Positions 38,855-49,269 of a stretch of DNA of 64,000 nt are shown here, in pieces. The notes under the pieces were generated by a model that searched no databases, had not been told where the DNA came from, and saw only the letters and a program-made list of their open reading frames with translations. Both the position numbers and the translations under genes were made by a program. This DNA comes from Cyanoderma ruficeps. Lineage: Eukaryota > Chordata > Aves > Passeriformes > Timaliidae. Where the stretch lies: NCBI GenBank assembly GCA_008694505.1, contig VZDJ01007755.1, positions 13,473,100-13,537,099 of the forward strand, written 5' to 3'. Position 1 is the stretch's first letter, and every line of letters begins with the position of its first letter.

Positions 38855-39420
38855 AGACTTTACTTGTGTTATCACACATGCTTTCCAAAAGGCATTTCAA
38901 TGATTTCAATAGGCGAAAAAAGGTTAAGATACTTGAGAAAATAAAACAAAAAAAATCCTCTCTTCTGACTGTCTAATTCAGGAAGGGTTAGATTTTTACT
39001 CTACAGCTTCATATGGCTTCAAACTCATTGTGTCAGTGTCACTGACCTTTCCTATTTTGAGTTAAAGCTTTTTTTTTTTTTTTCCCAAGCATTTCAGAGA
39101 CCACATGATCTTGGGGCAGCTTTAGAGCATCTTTTTACAATCTTTACATCCATTAAAATTGAAAGCTGTCATAGATTTTCAGTGTCTTTTTATTTAGGGG
39201 AAAATTCTGGGCACATTGTAGTTCCAGCTTCATATTTCCTTTCTTTATCTATTTGAAAGTGGCGAGTGAATATATGTGGTGCTATATTTGTGCTAATTTG
39301 GGGAAATTGAGACTGTCGTAAGTGAAAAGGTGGATTTCTGCATTTGGGATATTGAGGTGGTCAGTATAACTTAAAATAGGCTTTTCTTATCTCTTTTGCA
39401 AGGTAAAATGTGATGAAAAC
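38855..39420. other. Unique non-coding DNA
   Basis: No recognised feature other than a T homopolymer of about 15 bases at 39069-39083. Confidence 0.5.
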
Positions 39421-39675
39421 AAACGGCCTGAAGTTGCAATGGGAGATTTAGGTTGGATATTAAAAAAATATTTCTTCCCTGTTGTCAAGCACTGGAACAG
39501 GTGCTCAGGGCAATGGTTGGATCACTGTCCCTGGAGGTATTTAAAAGATGTGTAGATGTGTAGGCACTTGGGGACACAAGTGTCACATCTTTAGGTGGTC
39601 TTGGCAGTGCTGCGTTAATGGATGGACTCAATAATCTTAGAAGTCTTTTCCAACCTAAACAATTCTGTGATTCTG
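39421..39675 (+). mobile_element. CR1 LINE 3' fragment (third 3'-end type)
   Basis: Cggcctgaagttgcaatgggagatttaggttggatatt is followed by tgtcaagcactggaacagg, ccctggaggtatttaaaagatgtgtagatgtg, ggtggtcttggcagtgctgcgttaatggatggactcaataatcttag and ttttccaacctaaacaattctgtgattctg. The 3' UTR is the same type as the 1.63-kb copy. 5' truncated at the ORF2 C-terminus. Confidence 0.95.
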
Positions 39676-40354
39676 CCACTCCATTACTTACTTAACAATA
39701 AAACAGAAGTGTATAAGAAGGTTGGTTTCTTGAGGATGATGAATTTGGTATGTGTTTTTAAAGACTAAACTTTTAACTTCAGTGCTATTAAGTGGTGGCT
39801 TTGCCTTCTTGTTTTTTTATTTTTGTTTTTGGTTGGTCGTTTTTTTAAAAATGGAACACTACTGTGAACTCAATGCAGTTAATACTGGAGATAAAACTGG
39901 CTCTGTTTGGAATTGATGTTATCTAATATGTTTCCCTGGGACTAAGAAAGGTATTAAGGAAAATAAAAATGACACTAGGGTCTATTACAACCCAACTGCA
40001 AATGATTTGTTCATAGAATTATGAAAGATGAATCAACCAGTCAGAAATAAAAACATTTCAGTTCTTATCTGTGGACTGATGTTGCCATTGCGAGTAGCTT
40101 CTCAAAGATTTTTAACTGCAACATAGCAATTTTGTGAAGACAACTGCAGAACAATTTATACATGATATATAGCTCAATTTTTTGCAAAACATTTGTCAGA
40201 TGACATGTCAATCACAGCATGCTAGTCAATGTTCAGAAGGAGGAACTCAATCTTCATATCTCAAAATATCACAAAGAAAGAACAAAGGAAGATGGATGGG
40301 GGAAAATAAAAGGATAGGAATGAAATTTCGCAATGAATTATTTTTCTTTGCTTC
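39676..40354. other. Unique AT-rich non-coding DNA
   Basis: No recognised gene or repeat. Confidence 0.5.
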
Positions 40355-40720
40355 TGTCTTGGTTTAGAAAGACAGGTATTTGCTAGGGAAACTGGGGTTC
40401 CCCTTAGAATAGAGGATGTAAATTCTTCACCCTCCGCTAAGTTCTAATTTTGCAATTAATGGCTTTCAGGCAACGATTTGGGAGTAGGAATAACAGCTTT
40501 TTTACTAAGAATATAAGAATACAAATGTGGTAGAAAAGAAAAAGGAAAAAAATCAAAACAAAACAAAACAAAACCACTTCACCAAACCAGCAAACTAACA
40601 AACAACAATTTTGAAAAGTCCTGACAGGGTCAAAGCTACAACCTTGTTAGTCAGGGTGTGGAAAGCAGTCCAAAAGTGAGTCTTCTTGGAATGGCAGGTN
40701 ATGATTTGAGAAGGCAGAAA
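40355..40720 (-). mobile_element. ERV LTR, minus strand, right boundary uncertain
   Basis: The left edge tgtcttggtttagaaagacaggtatttgc.agggaaactggggttcccctt is the antisense of an avian LTR terminus (...ccaaaccaagaca). Antisense U5 sequence follows, then gggagtaggaataacagcttttttac, the antisense of a (t)taaa.agctgttattcc polyadenylation region. Next come an A/C-rich tract (aaaacaaaacaaaac) and gacagggtcaaagct.caaccttgttagtcagggtgtgg. I recognise this as a passerine-type ERV LTR from memory. The far edge and any target duplication could not be fixed. An ambiguous base (n) is at 40700. Confidence 0.6.
40553..40575. repeat. (AAAAC)n tract inside the LTR
   Basis: Four aaaac units; T-rich on the LTR sense strand. 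Confidence 0.85.
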
Positions 40721-42601
40721 TTCATTTGAATGCATATAGAGTACAGATTATGAGAATACATCCTGATGTGGGTTACATATGCATTTGTATCAATTCATTT
40801 AACATGAGGGACTCAGTTTCCTTGCAATCTTTTACCTGCATTGGTGCCATAGCAATATGCTATGCACCACGATGACCACCACACAGACCAAGTTACTGTG
40901 ACAGAAAGTTTTGTCACCTGGTATCAATTGGTAGAGTTTTTAATTATCCAAATATACAGTAACCTGTGTTTTCTTAATTGCTTAGGCCTAGATTCACAGA
41001 TCTTTTTGCTTCAGGAGGTACATTTGTTTTTCTCCTTTGTGGTTCTATTTCCCAATTTCTGTTCTGCATCTCCCACCTATGTTATCAAAAAGCATTTCTG
41101 ACATTTTTTAGGTATGTCAACACTAAACATCTCAGATTCAGCACTTTCTTTATCATCACTTTCTTTATCATTCCAGATGGCTTTTTTTTTAATATGAAGT
41201 TCAGTATTCCCTGAAATATTTTCTCATATGTATTAGTTTATTGCTGATGGTTTCCTTTTCTATCTTCCTATTGTAAATACTTCTGAGTGAGTACACGTAC
41301 CTTACAAGGTACATGAGTTTCTAATCTAGAAGATGTACCAGAACACAGTTACTGAGTTTTACTATATTACTAGCAGATGCAGCCATGATCATTTTGCCAT
41401 TTAAGTCAGAATTTTGTAACTTTGTAACACCCACTACTTCATCATACAAGTCGTTTTAATGATGGGAGGTTGCTATTGCAGAGCTCTGTTGTGAATGCTC
41501 TTTCTCAGCACTTTTCGTTTTTTGTCTGTTGTGTGGCAGCCTCTGAGATCCAAAACCCACTCACTGTAGCCTACTGCAGCAGATGCTCCTAGTATTTCTC
41601 CTTCACGAGCTCTGAAAGCTCTATGGCAGTAACCAAAAGACTTTGTCAGTGCTGTTGCTTTACTTCCTTCACCCTAGACTTTGCTGTAGTTCCTCTTATT
41701 GCAGCTGCCTTTCACCTGCTAGCATTCCCTGTTCTCTACTGACTGTGCCTCCATGCATTTTGCAGTATTGTCCTCAGTTAAAAACAGCAACCCCCCATCT
41801 TGCTACCATTCAAGTCTAGATAATTTTATTGTTCCTTCACCAAGATCCATTAAGTGAACTACTTGGTGTTGGCTGAGGTCTCTGTTAATGACAGCTGGAG
41901 AGAAACCTGCAAATTTCTTTGCAGCAGGTGACAAATAACCAGTTTCCTGGAAATCTGCCTCCTTAAAAACTCTGGTTACTCAATGTAAGATTCACAGTCC
42001 CTGCACAGGTTAGGAACACTGATCCATAAAACTAAAGTCTCGGTTCTCTGTATAATAAATGGAGGTAGATTCTTCCTAATTGAGATGCTCTGAGGTGCCC
42101 TTTGGAGATGCTTACTTTTATTCTTTGGATATATAATGAGCCTGGGCAATTAACTGTCTCCCAAATTAGGTGTCTAATGTAGACACCATGCAAAAACATC
42201 CTCTTCCCCTTGTTACAGCAGAACATTATGCATTGCAATCTGTAGGTCTAATGAAAGTCTTTGGAAGAGGCCCCAGCTGGAAAGAGAAATAACATTTCTC
42301 AGCAGCTTCAATTTTATATTCACATAATTTTTTGGTTTTTTAAAAATACATCAGTCAGTGAATTTCCAGCTAATTTGGAATTCTGCGTAGTTGACTACCT
42401 ATGAATCACTATTATATACATATTGTATAAGATACCTTTTATGTCTCTACAGAAATTCCTCTTTTTGAAGGTCATCTTTTCTTCTCTAATGTTCTAAATG
42501 ATTCCTATTTCCATTTAAAAGGGTCCTTATATTTGCATCTGGGGGCTAAATTATATCTAACATGCTTATTCTATCTTGACCTAGATTTAAACAAAAAACC
42601 A
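40721..42601. other. Unique non-coding DNA
   Basis: No gene or interspersed repeat is recognised. It contains a 15-bp tandem duplication at 41142 and a 7-bp stem hairpin gtacctt/aaggtac at 41297-41312. Confidence 0.5.
41142..41171 (+). repeat. 15-bp tandem duplication
   Basis: Cactttctttatcat occurs at 41142-41156 and again directly at 41157-41171, identical. Confidence 0.9.
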
Positions 42602-42607
42602 ACAACC
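42602..42607. repeat. Left target-site duplication of the 42.61-kb LTR
   Basis: Acaacc, repeated exactly at 43237-43242. Confidence 0.75.
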
Positions 42608-43236
42608 TGTGACTGTGCGGCGCATCTCTTGGGAACCCGCATCCCGTTTCCTGGCTAGCTCTGGCACCGGGTCCGCAGTGAAGATACGGTTTCATACTCT
42701 GGGATACATCCCTGATCCTTTGGGTTCTTGCCTTCAACAGAAGTGTGGACAGTGGTGAGGAATAAGGAAGGACTCTTGTGAGAAATTCACCTGGGGCTTA
42801 TTAGCCCATGCAGGACTTGTTCACACCCAGAGAGAGAGCCCACAAAAAGCAGGTTTCCTCTCTGAACAGCACCTTAAGTGTGGGGGTGGAGAAATGGGAA
42901 GGGGACAGCATGGAACCAATCCAAAAGGTGAAGGGAGTGACTCCGAACATAGATGACGGTCAATAGAACAAATGAATAAATCAAGGGAGGGGAGAACCGG
43001 GGAGCCTGCCAATCATTCGACGTCCTCACTAGAACCTTCTAGACATCAGGGCAAGGCTGTAAGGTGATGGACAGGACCCATAATTGTGATTGACACCTGA
43101 CAGTCACTTGGGGGAAACCAAGAAGGATTTAACATGGGGTTACATGGGACAAATCATTGTAACCTGTATAAAAACTGTATAACACAAAGAACAGATGCAT
43201 CCAGAAAACTGGTAAAACCTGAAACACACCACTACA
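42608..43236. mobile_element. Solo LTR, class II-like, 629 bp
   Basis: The block starts TGTGACTG and ends CCACTACA, with TG...CA termini and perfect 6-bp flanking repeats acaacc. It is clearly richer in GC than its flanks. Orientation is uncertain: a plus-strand TATA-like tataaaaa at 43167-43174, in a context (aacctgtataaaaactg) similar to that of the 23.85-kb LTR, favours plus. The left part could instead be read as a minus-strand U5. No internal ERV sequence is attached, so it is a solo LTR. The 6-bp duplication places it with ERVK/class II elements. Confidence 0.78.
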
Positions 43237-43242
43237 ACAACC
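43237..43242. repeat. Right target-site duplication of the 42.61-kb LTR
   Basis: Acaacc, identical to 42602-42607. Confidence 0.75.
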
Positions 43243-44990
43243 CAATCTTTTTCCATTAACAATGCCAATTGTGGAACAATCCTATTATAATGCAGCATGA
43301 GGCACTATAGGTTTTTCTGTGTAATCACTGTAATTCATGCATCTTCCAAGTTACACACATGGAAAAGGCATAGACTGCTACAATTCAGGAGTTTTGCCAG
43401 GCTGCCATGCGGAGGATACTGTAGGTTGGTGATCCACTGGTGCAAAGGGCAGTCATTTAATACGCTCACTGCTTCTGCCATTATCTAACCACACATCTTA
43501 GATGCATAATAAACACAACATCTGTCTGGGCTTGATCACCATATCTAAAAGGTGATATCTGTAAATAATTTTCTTCTGGCTTTTTTTTTTAAAATCATGA
43601 AGGACAAGAAATTACAAATATTTTGGAGATGAGAAATAAATAGTTAAAAATACGCTAATAAGATGTCTGAATTAAGCTAATTTTCATTCCATAAAAATAT
43701 TTCTATATTGATTAGTAGCAAATGCTGATGAGCTTCAAAAAACCAAAATTGACCTGTAGATATATTTTGTTCTTGAGATGTATATACATGCCTGTTAAAA
43801 TCTTGCAATATTACATCACCACAGTCAGCTTTCCATACTGTCAATATTTCAGTCCTATAAGACATCCACTTTGTTAATTAATTTATGTTATTAAAAATTT
43901 GTTTTGGCCTTTTAAGCTACTACTTAAACTGAGAAAAAGAATATGTGATTTTATTGTTTTGGTTTTACACAGTGTTTTGCCTGTCATAGTAAGTAAATTT
44001 AATATGCATTATTAGTAACTGTCAAAAGCATGCTCTGAACAGAAGGCAAATACAGCAGGTGGTATAAAAAGAAGAGATGGCTGAAAGCAAAAAGGCAAAC
44101 CAAATGATTGTTAGAAAGTGCTAATCTAGTTATGAATAAATTTAAGACAAATTAAAATGCAATGCAAAGCTTTCACTGGAGGTGAGTACTAGGCAGAAAA
44201 GGAGATAAACTGGCCAGTTCTTGTTATAAGACCATTTGTCAGGAAGCTCAAGTGCTAAAAATCCTTGTATATTCTAATTGCTTTAATGCAATTTGTATAA
44301 ACATAACCTGTCAGATTTTTGAGCCTCCTAAGTGATGGCTCATCAGACATCAAACTTACAGCACAGAGAATTGTTGCTTTGTTTACTAACATATAAAATA
44401 GGTGATCCTCTCAGTTTACTATACTTTTCAGGGTCAATTTTATTTTTTTCTTTGCAGGTAGTTAGCATTTACATGATATTTCTTGGGACAATTAAAGATA
44501 ATAGAGAAAACGCTCTCAAAAGAGCGAAAAAGAGTGAAAAAAACCCTGCTGACTATTTTGTATTTTGTAATCATTTGTTTTTCTGTGACATGTCAAAAAA
44601 AGGGTATGCAGACAGTTTGGACTTTGCCGAAGGAGCAAAGTCTGTCAGTTTGGTTTTTTTTTCCTTCCATTTCTGATGATGTGTGCAGATTGAGAGAAAA
44701 GTGCCAAGCCCTTCGACAGTTCCCTAGAGCCTGGAGGGCAGTCTGCCCGGAGTCTGGTGCAGAATTTCACTTCCCTCAAATCTCACTTACGCCTCATGCT
44801 GGTTATTCAATTTTTGGCACTTAACAGAAACACCTTCAAAACAGGTGTTTATATAGGTGGTTGAAGACAGCTTGACTTAAGTTATTAGGTGGCTGCTGCT
44901 AAGCAGTTCTTAAAACTCCTCTAATCCCAGTGGAACAATTATCTCACTCTCAGGAAAAACTCTGAAACGGCTCAACTTTGTTAAGAAATC

Positions 44991-45014
44991 AAACAACAAC
45001 AACAACAAAAAAAA
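44991..45014. repeat. (AAC)n microsatellite with A tail
   Basis: Five aac units followed by eight A residues. Confidence 0.9.
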
Positions 45015-45399
45015 TCTTCTTGGTTTGAATTTCCAAAGCATGTTAACAGAAGCTGAAGAAACAAGAATTTCTTTGTTCCTGAGTTGTCTCAGATGTATGT
45101 CTTATCTACCTAGCAGGCAAATAAATGTACTTTCAAAGCTCAGTGATGCTTCGATTGTCTACATCGTGATTTATCTTCCTACCCCCATGATATGTATATT
45201 CCCCACTCACTTATTTCTTTATTGAATTCTTCATAATTGCAACACATGAAAATGAGGGGAAAAAAAGGGATTTAGACAAGCACACAGGCTCCACACAGAT
45301 AAAATTCCTCCTGAAAGGAAATTCCACCTTTAGAGAGTTATAGCACCTTACAGACAAGCCCCCATCTTTAATCTTTCACCTCACTGGTGTTCCAAGGGT

Positions 45400-45670
45400 G
45401 TTGAGTGACCCTTGGTTGTGCAGGGCAGTCAGGCTCACCTCATCAAGGCTGGATTGCAGACAGCAGCTGCACTAAGGCTGCAACACCAGTTACCCAACCT
45501 GTCACTGGAGCCGGTGGGAGCCAGGGCAGCCATTAGCAACATGGCGGAGATAATGCCAGGATCTTTTAGAGATGCTAAACTTCTAAGGAAAGGAATTACA
45601 GAAGAACTCCACAGGAACCCTGCAACACGCAGGGAACTTAGTGTTCAGATGCAGCAGTGTAATTAAGGCA
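45400..45670. other. GC-richer patch with a YY1-like site
   Basis: The block contrasts with AT-rich flanks and carries gcaacatggcggagat (45537 onward), close to the YY1 core consensus AANATGGCGG. An 85-codon frame open from 45412 begins at TTG, not ATG, and has no domain I recognise, so I do not call it a gene. It could be a conserved element, a lost repeat or a retrocopy fragment. Confidence 0.4.
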
Positions 45671-46077
45671 ACTGGGGCACAGTGTTTTAGTTGTTTAGAA
45701 CAAACTCCTTGATAAAGTCAGTCTTTGCTTATGCTTTGCATACAAGTTGCTCTTCCCTTTTGACAGTTCTATAGGACAGATGGTCTCAGAGCTCTTTCAC
45801 CACTATGCAGAACTCTGTAGAGAGACCTCTAATTTTTTTCCCCAGTTTTGATGTCTAAATTAGGTAATTATTTTTAATTTCCACAGTTACAGTTAATAAT
45901 TATACTTAAGTCACTTTATTTGAGGAGTGAAGATGAAAAGCTTTTGTCCTTGCCAGACTTCTGAAATCAACTTAGAGCTTACCTTTAAGAGTTTTAATTA
46001 AATTGAAGAGACTATTCTCTTCCTGCTCTTTTAACACTTTTTTTTTTAATGAGAACTGTATGGGCCATTCACGTAAG

Positions 46078-46145
46078 ACTTGGACTCAATGATCCTTGAG
46101 GGTCCCTTCCAACTCAGAATATTCTGTGAAATCTGTGAAATCTGT
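46078..46145 (+). mobile_element. CR1 LINE 3' UTR stub (second 3'-end type)
   Basis: Only about 68 bases: tatgggccattcacgtaagacttggactcaatgatccttgagggtcccttccaactcagaatattctgtgaaatctgtg. The ending belongs with the 37.8-kb copy. Confidence 0.85.
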
Positions 46146-47639
46146 CTCCATTCCCAGCTGCATATGAAGCATGAGTAGGAATATCCTGCTCTTTTTAATA
46201 TGTTCCTCTGTCTTTTAAAATCAAATTATTTTGATTCTGTGTAACTGGAAAAAAGAAATACTCATTCAGTGACCTTCCTAGCACTCTCAGCTCTGTAAGG
46301 GCTGTTATGCTTTGCAGCACAAATTTTATGAGATAGTATAAATCTCTTGTATTATAGAAAAACAAAAAGGAACACTCCTTTCCTGCAATTTAAAACTAGA
46401 GAACTTGAAAGAAGAATAAAGCAAAATAAACTGCTCTTTTTTCTTTTGTTTTCATCAATAAAAAATTACTTCTGTTTGTTGACCTAGATATGCATGTATT
46501 CCCCGATGCAGTCTGCTGTTAAATTCTAAGATTCACAACCATAAGTGGACATTGAAGGAAAGAAAAAAGGACTTGATTTTTTTTAACAAAATTAGTGGTT
46601 TTAAGACTATTAGCTTCTGCCTTAGCAATATATATCCCCGATAAAACAGAATCTAACCTTCCAGTTTAAAGTGTAAATTCTCCTTGTTGCCATAGAGAAT
46701 AGCTCCTATGCAAACAGGTCTGATAATAATTACACATGATCATGTGGAATAGAATAGGAAGAATTTTTCTTTCTTTAAAGCAGCAGGTATGTCTCCTTCC
46801 TCTGAGAGTGTCAAACCTAGATGGAGATAGTGATCAAACATGGTGTGACAATTTCCTCAATGTCTCCCTGTGGGAGCTATTAAAATTCATCTTATGCACA
46901 AAAAAACTCTTGAGTGTCTAGCCTGGTAAAAAATGTATGTTAGCATCCAGGAGACGAGGTACTATATCTCACCAAAAAATAGAAAACATATTTCATAGAC
47001 AGTTTTGTGAATTCTTCCTCACTGAATTTTTTTTTTTTTTTTTTTTTNTTTTTTTTTTTTTTTTGTCAACAGCTTTCTCTTAGCTAGTTGAAAGTGATGG
47101 GTAAATCAGCTCTCCAGGGTCTCAGCCTGGAGCTTCTTCTTTGTTCCAGCATCATACAGACATGTTCAGTTCTAAAACCATCAAGGCCCATTCCTTTCCA
47201 GAAAGCACAACGCGAAATTAAATGCTGGAAGAGTATTAAAAGAAGAAGTATGACTTTGCACAGGACTAACTCCCATGACCAACTTGCTAGATCAATAAAA
47301 ATTATTGCAACTCATATTCCAGACTTGTTGCAGTCAGCTGGATTTTTTATCGCAAGTTTCATGAACCTCCTTTAAATCCGTGTAATAAGTGAGTATTCTT
47401 TATGAAAGTTTTAAAATAAAAAATAGTTATTATGAGTTTACTAACGAAAAGCCTTTTCCTAATTCTTGGTAATGAGGGAAGAGCTACGTTGTATTCTACA
47501 AGGAGCATTTCATGAGAACACAGTGAATACACTAAAGCCATCAAGGATCACTTACATCAAACAACAAGAGGAGCTCAACAGGAAACACAATATTTGAGCA
47601 TTTCAGTGGCAGATTTATGCATGATATAATGCACTCTGC
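46146..47639. other. Unique AT-rich non-coding DNA with a poly-T tract
   Basis: No gene is recognised. A T homopolymer of about 38 positions runs from 47027 to 47064 with one ambiguous base (n) at 47048. Confidence 0.5.
47027..47064. repeat. Poly-T tract with an unresolved base
   Basis: Long T homopolymer, n at 47048. No retrogene body is recognised on either side that would make it a reversed poly(A) tail. Confidence 0.95.
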
Positions 47640-47689
47640 CAGGCTGAGTGATAACTCAGCTCCTTATGGCTGGAGCACAGGCGTTCTCT

Positions 47690-49269
47690 AGCTTCACAAT
47701 CAGAGGAAGAGGGTTCAGGAAGATGGAAAATAATTAAACCAGTGAATGCTTGGCTGCATGGCTGGTGCCATACTCAATGGTTTTGACTTTGATGATCATA
47801 GATTGACCTTTGAGAAGTCAGATTTGTTGGGAGCTGATGGAATTCATATGACAAATTGGAGCAAGAGGTCTTTTACACCAAACAGGACAGACTTACAAGG
47901 AGAACTTCAGCATAGATTTAATGGGGAAAGAGATTAAATTTATGTTACTAGAAAATCTATGCACCAGAAAATCCAGGGGTTGCTGACATGTTGGGGACCA
48001 ACAGAGAAACAACCATGAAATATCTCAAAGGAATTATGAATTGTTCCTCTAAAACTGTGACATGGTTGATAGACCGTGGAGTTTTTACCAGTATATGTAG
48101 TGTGGATTACCAAAGGAGGAGTTGGTACCACTGTGCTTGCAAGCTTTGATACTGGTGGAGGACTTCATTCACCCTGACCCCTTCTTGAAAAGCAGAGAAG
48201 TATATGTTATCTGGGAGTCTCCTGGACTCTACCTGGGATAATGACATAATCAGAGACAGAAAGCATGACCAGGGGAGAAACATTAATGGACGTGTTGCTT
48301 ATCAACACAGACAAAATAATTACGGAGGTCAGGATTGGTGGTTGCCTGGGCTGCAGCTCTCATGACCTAGTGGAATTTGTGGTCTCATAGGATATAGGCC
48401 AGGCAATGAGTAAAGTCAAACCCCTGGATTTTAGCAGTGAACTTTCAGTTACTTAAGGAATTAGTGGATGAGACTCTCTGGGAAACTCAGGGATAAAGGA
48501 TCAGGACAGACCTGGCAGTTCTTTAAGAAGTTTTTCCAGGAGCAATATTTTTCTAAGACCAGCACGTGTAAGTAAGAATCTTCTGGCCAAAATAAAGTGC
48601 CAGAAGGAAATTTACAGGCTGTGGAACAGAGGGCATGTATCCCAAGAGGAATATAGGGATGCTGCCTGGAAACCAGCTGTATCCTGGGCTGTATCAAAAG
48701 GAACATGGCCAGCAGGTCAGGTGAGATGATTCCAACTCTCTGCCTGCTCTTGTGAGACTTCACTTTGAGTACTGCATCCAATTCTGGGTCTCTTAGCACA
48801 GGAAAGACTGTTGGAGTGAGTCCAGAGCCAGGCCTCACAGATAACCAAAGGGATTAAACCTCTCTTATGAAAAGGCTGGGACAGCTGGGGCTGTTCAGCC
48901 TGGAGAAGAGAAAGCAGAACTTACTGAAGCCTGCTAGTACATAAAGGGGGCTCATAAGAAAGATGAAGAGAAACTTTTTAAATCACCTGAAGTAACAGAT
49001 CAAGGAACAGCAGTTTTAGACTGAGAGAGGGTAGATTTAGATCAGATATATGGAAGAAATTCTTTACTGTGAGGGTAGTGAAGCACTAGAACATGTTGCC
49101 TAGACAAGATGTGGATACCCGATCTCTGGAAGTATTCAGAACCAGGTTGGATAAAGCTTTGGGCAACTGGGTGTATAGAAGGTTAACTTGTTCATGGGAA
49201 GGGTTTGGGCTAGATGGCATTTAAGGTTCCTGCCAATTTAAACCACTCCATCATTCTATCATTCTATGA
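47690..49269 (+). mobile_element. Internally deleted CR1 LINE with ORF1 and ORF2 traces
   Basis: A composite CR1 relic. At 47745-47783 a frame reads NAWLHGWCHTQWF. A shifted frame then reads LLGADGIHMTNWSKRSF (47827 onward), resembling the DGxHL block at the end of the esterase (SGNH-hydrolase-like) domain of CR1 ORF1. After a poorly matching stretch, 48146-48175 reads LVEDFIHPDP, like the endonuclease core (VGDFNHPD). Bases 48283-48393 read ETLMDVLLINTDKII then GGCLGCSSHDLVEF, like the endonuclease end (SLGCSDHEMVEF). The interdomain linker is recognisable to about 48670 (RLWNRGHVSQEEYRDAAW). The sequence then jumps to the ORF2 C-terminus (LHFEYCIQFW, about 48755) and continues to the 3' end ttctatcattctatga at 49269. 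The reverse transcriptase core is absent. No frame is intact. Confidence 0.88.

Larger units (their letters stand above)
43243..46077. other. Unique non-coding DNA
   Basis: No gene is recognised. Contains a 6-bp hairpin cgctct/agagcg near 44509-44524, an (AAC)n run at 44991-45014 and a GC-richer patch at 45.40-45.67 kb. Open frames across 44.3-44.8 kb have no identifiable domain. Confidence 0.5.

Noticed and set aside
45412..45666. 85-codon frame in the GC-richer patch
   Set aside because: It starts at TTG; the only internal ATG leaves about 40 codons with no known domain.
47027..47064. Poly-T tract as the reversed poly(A) tail of a processed pseudogene
   Set aside because: No recognisable mRNA-like body or target duplication on either side.
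48461..48838. 125-codon open frame on the minus strand
   Set aside because: Antisense to the linker and C-terminal region of the CR1 at 47.7-49.3 kb.
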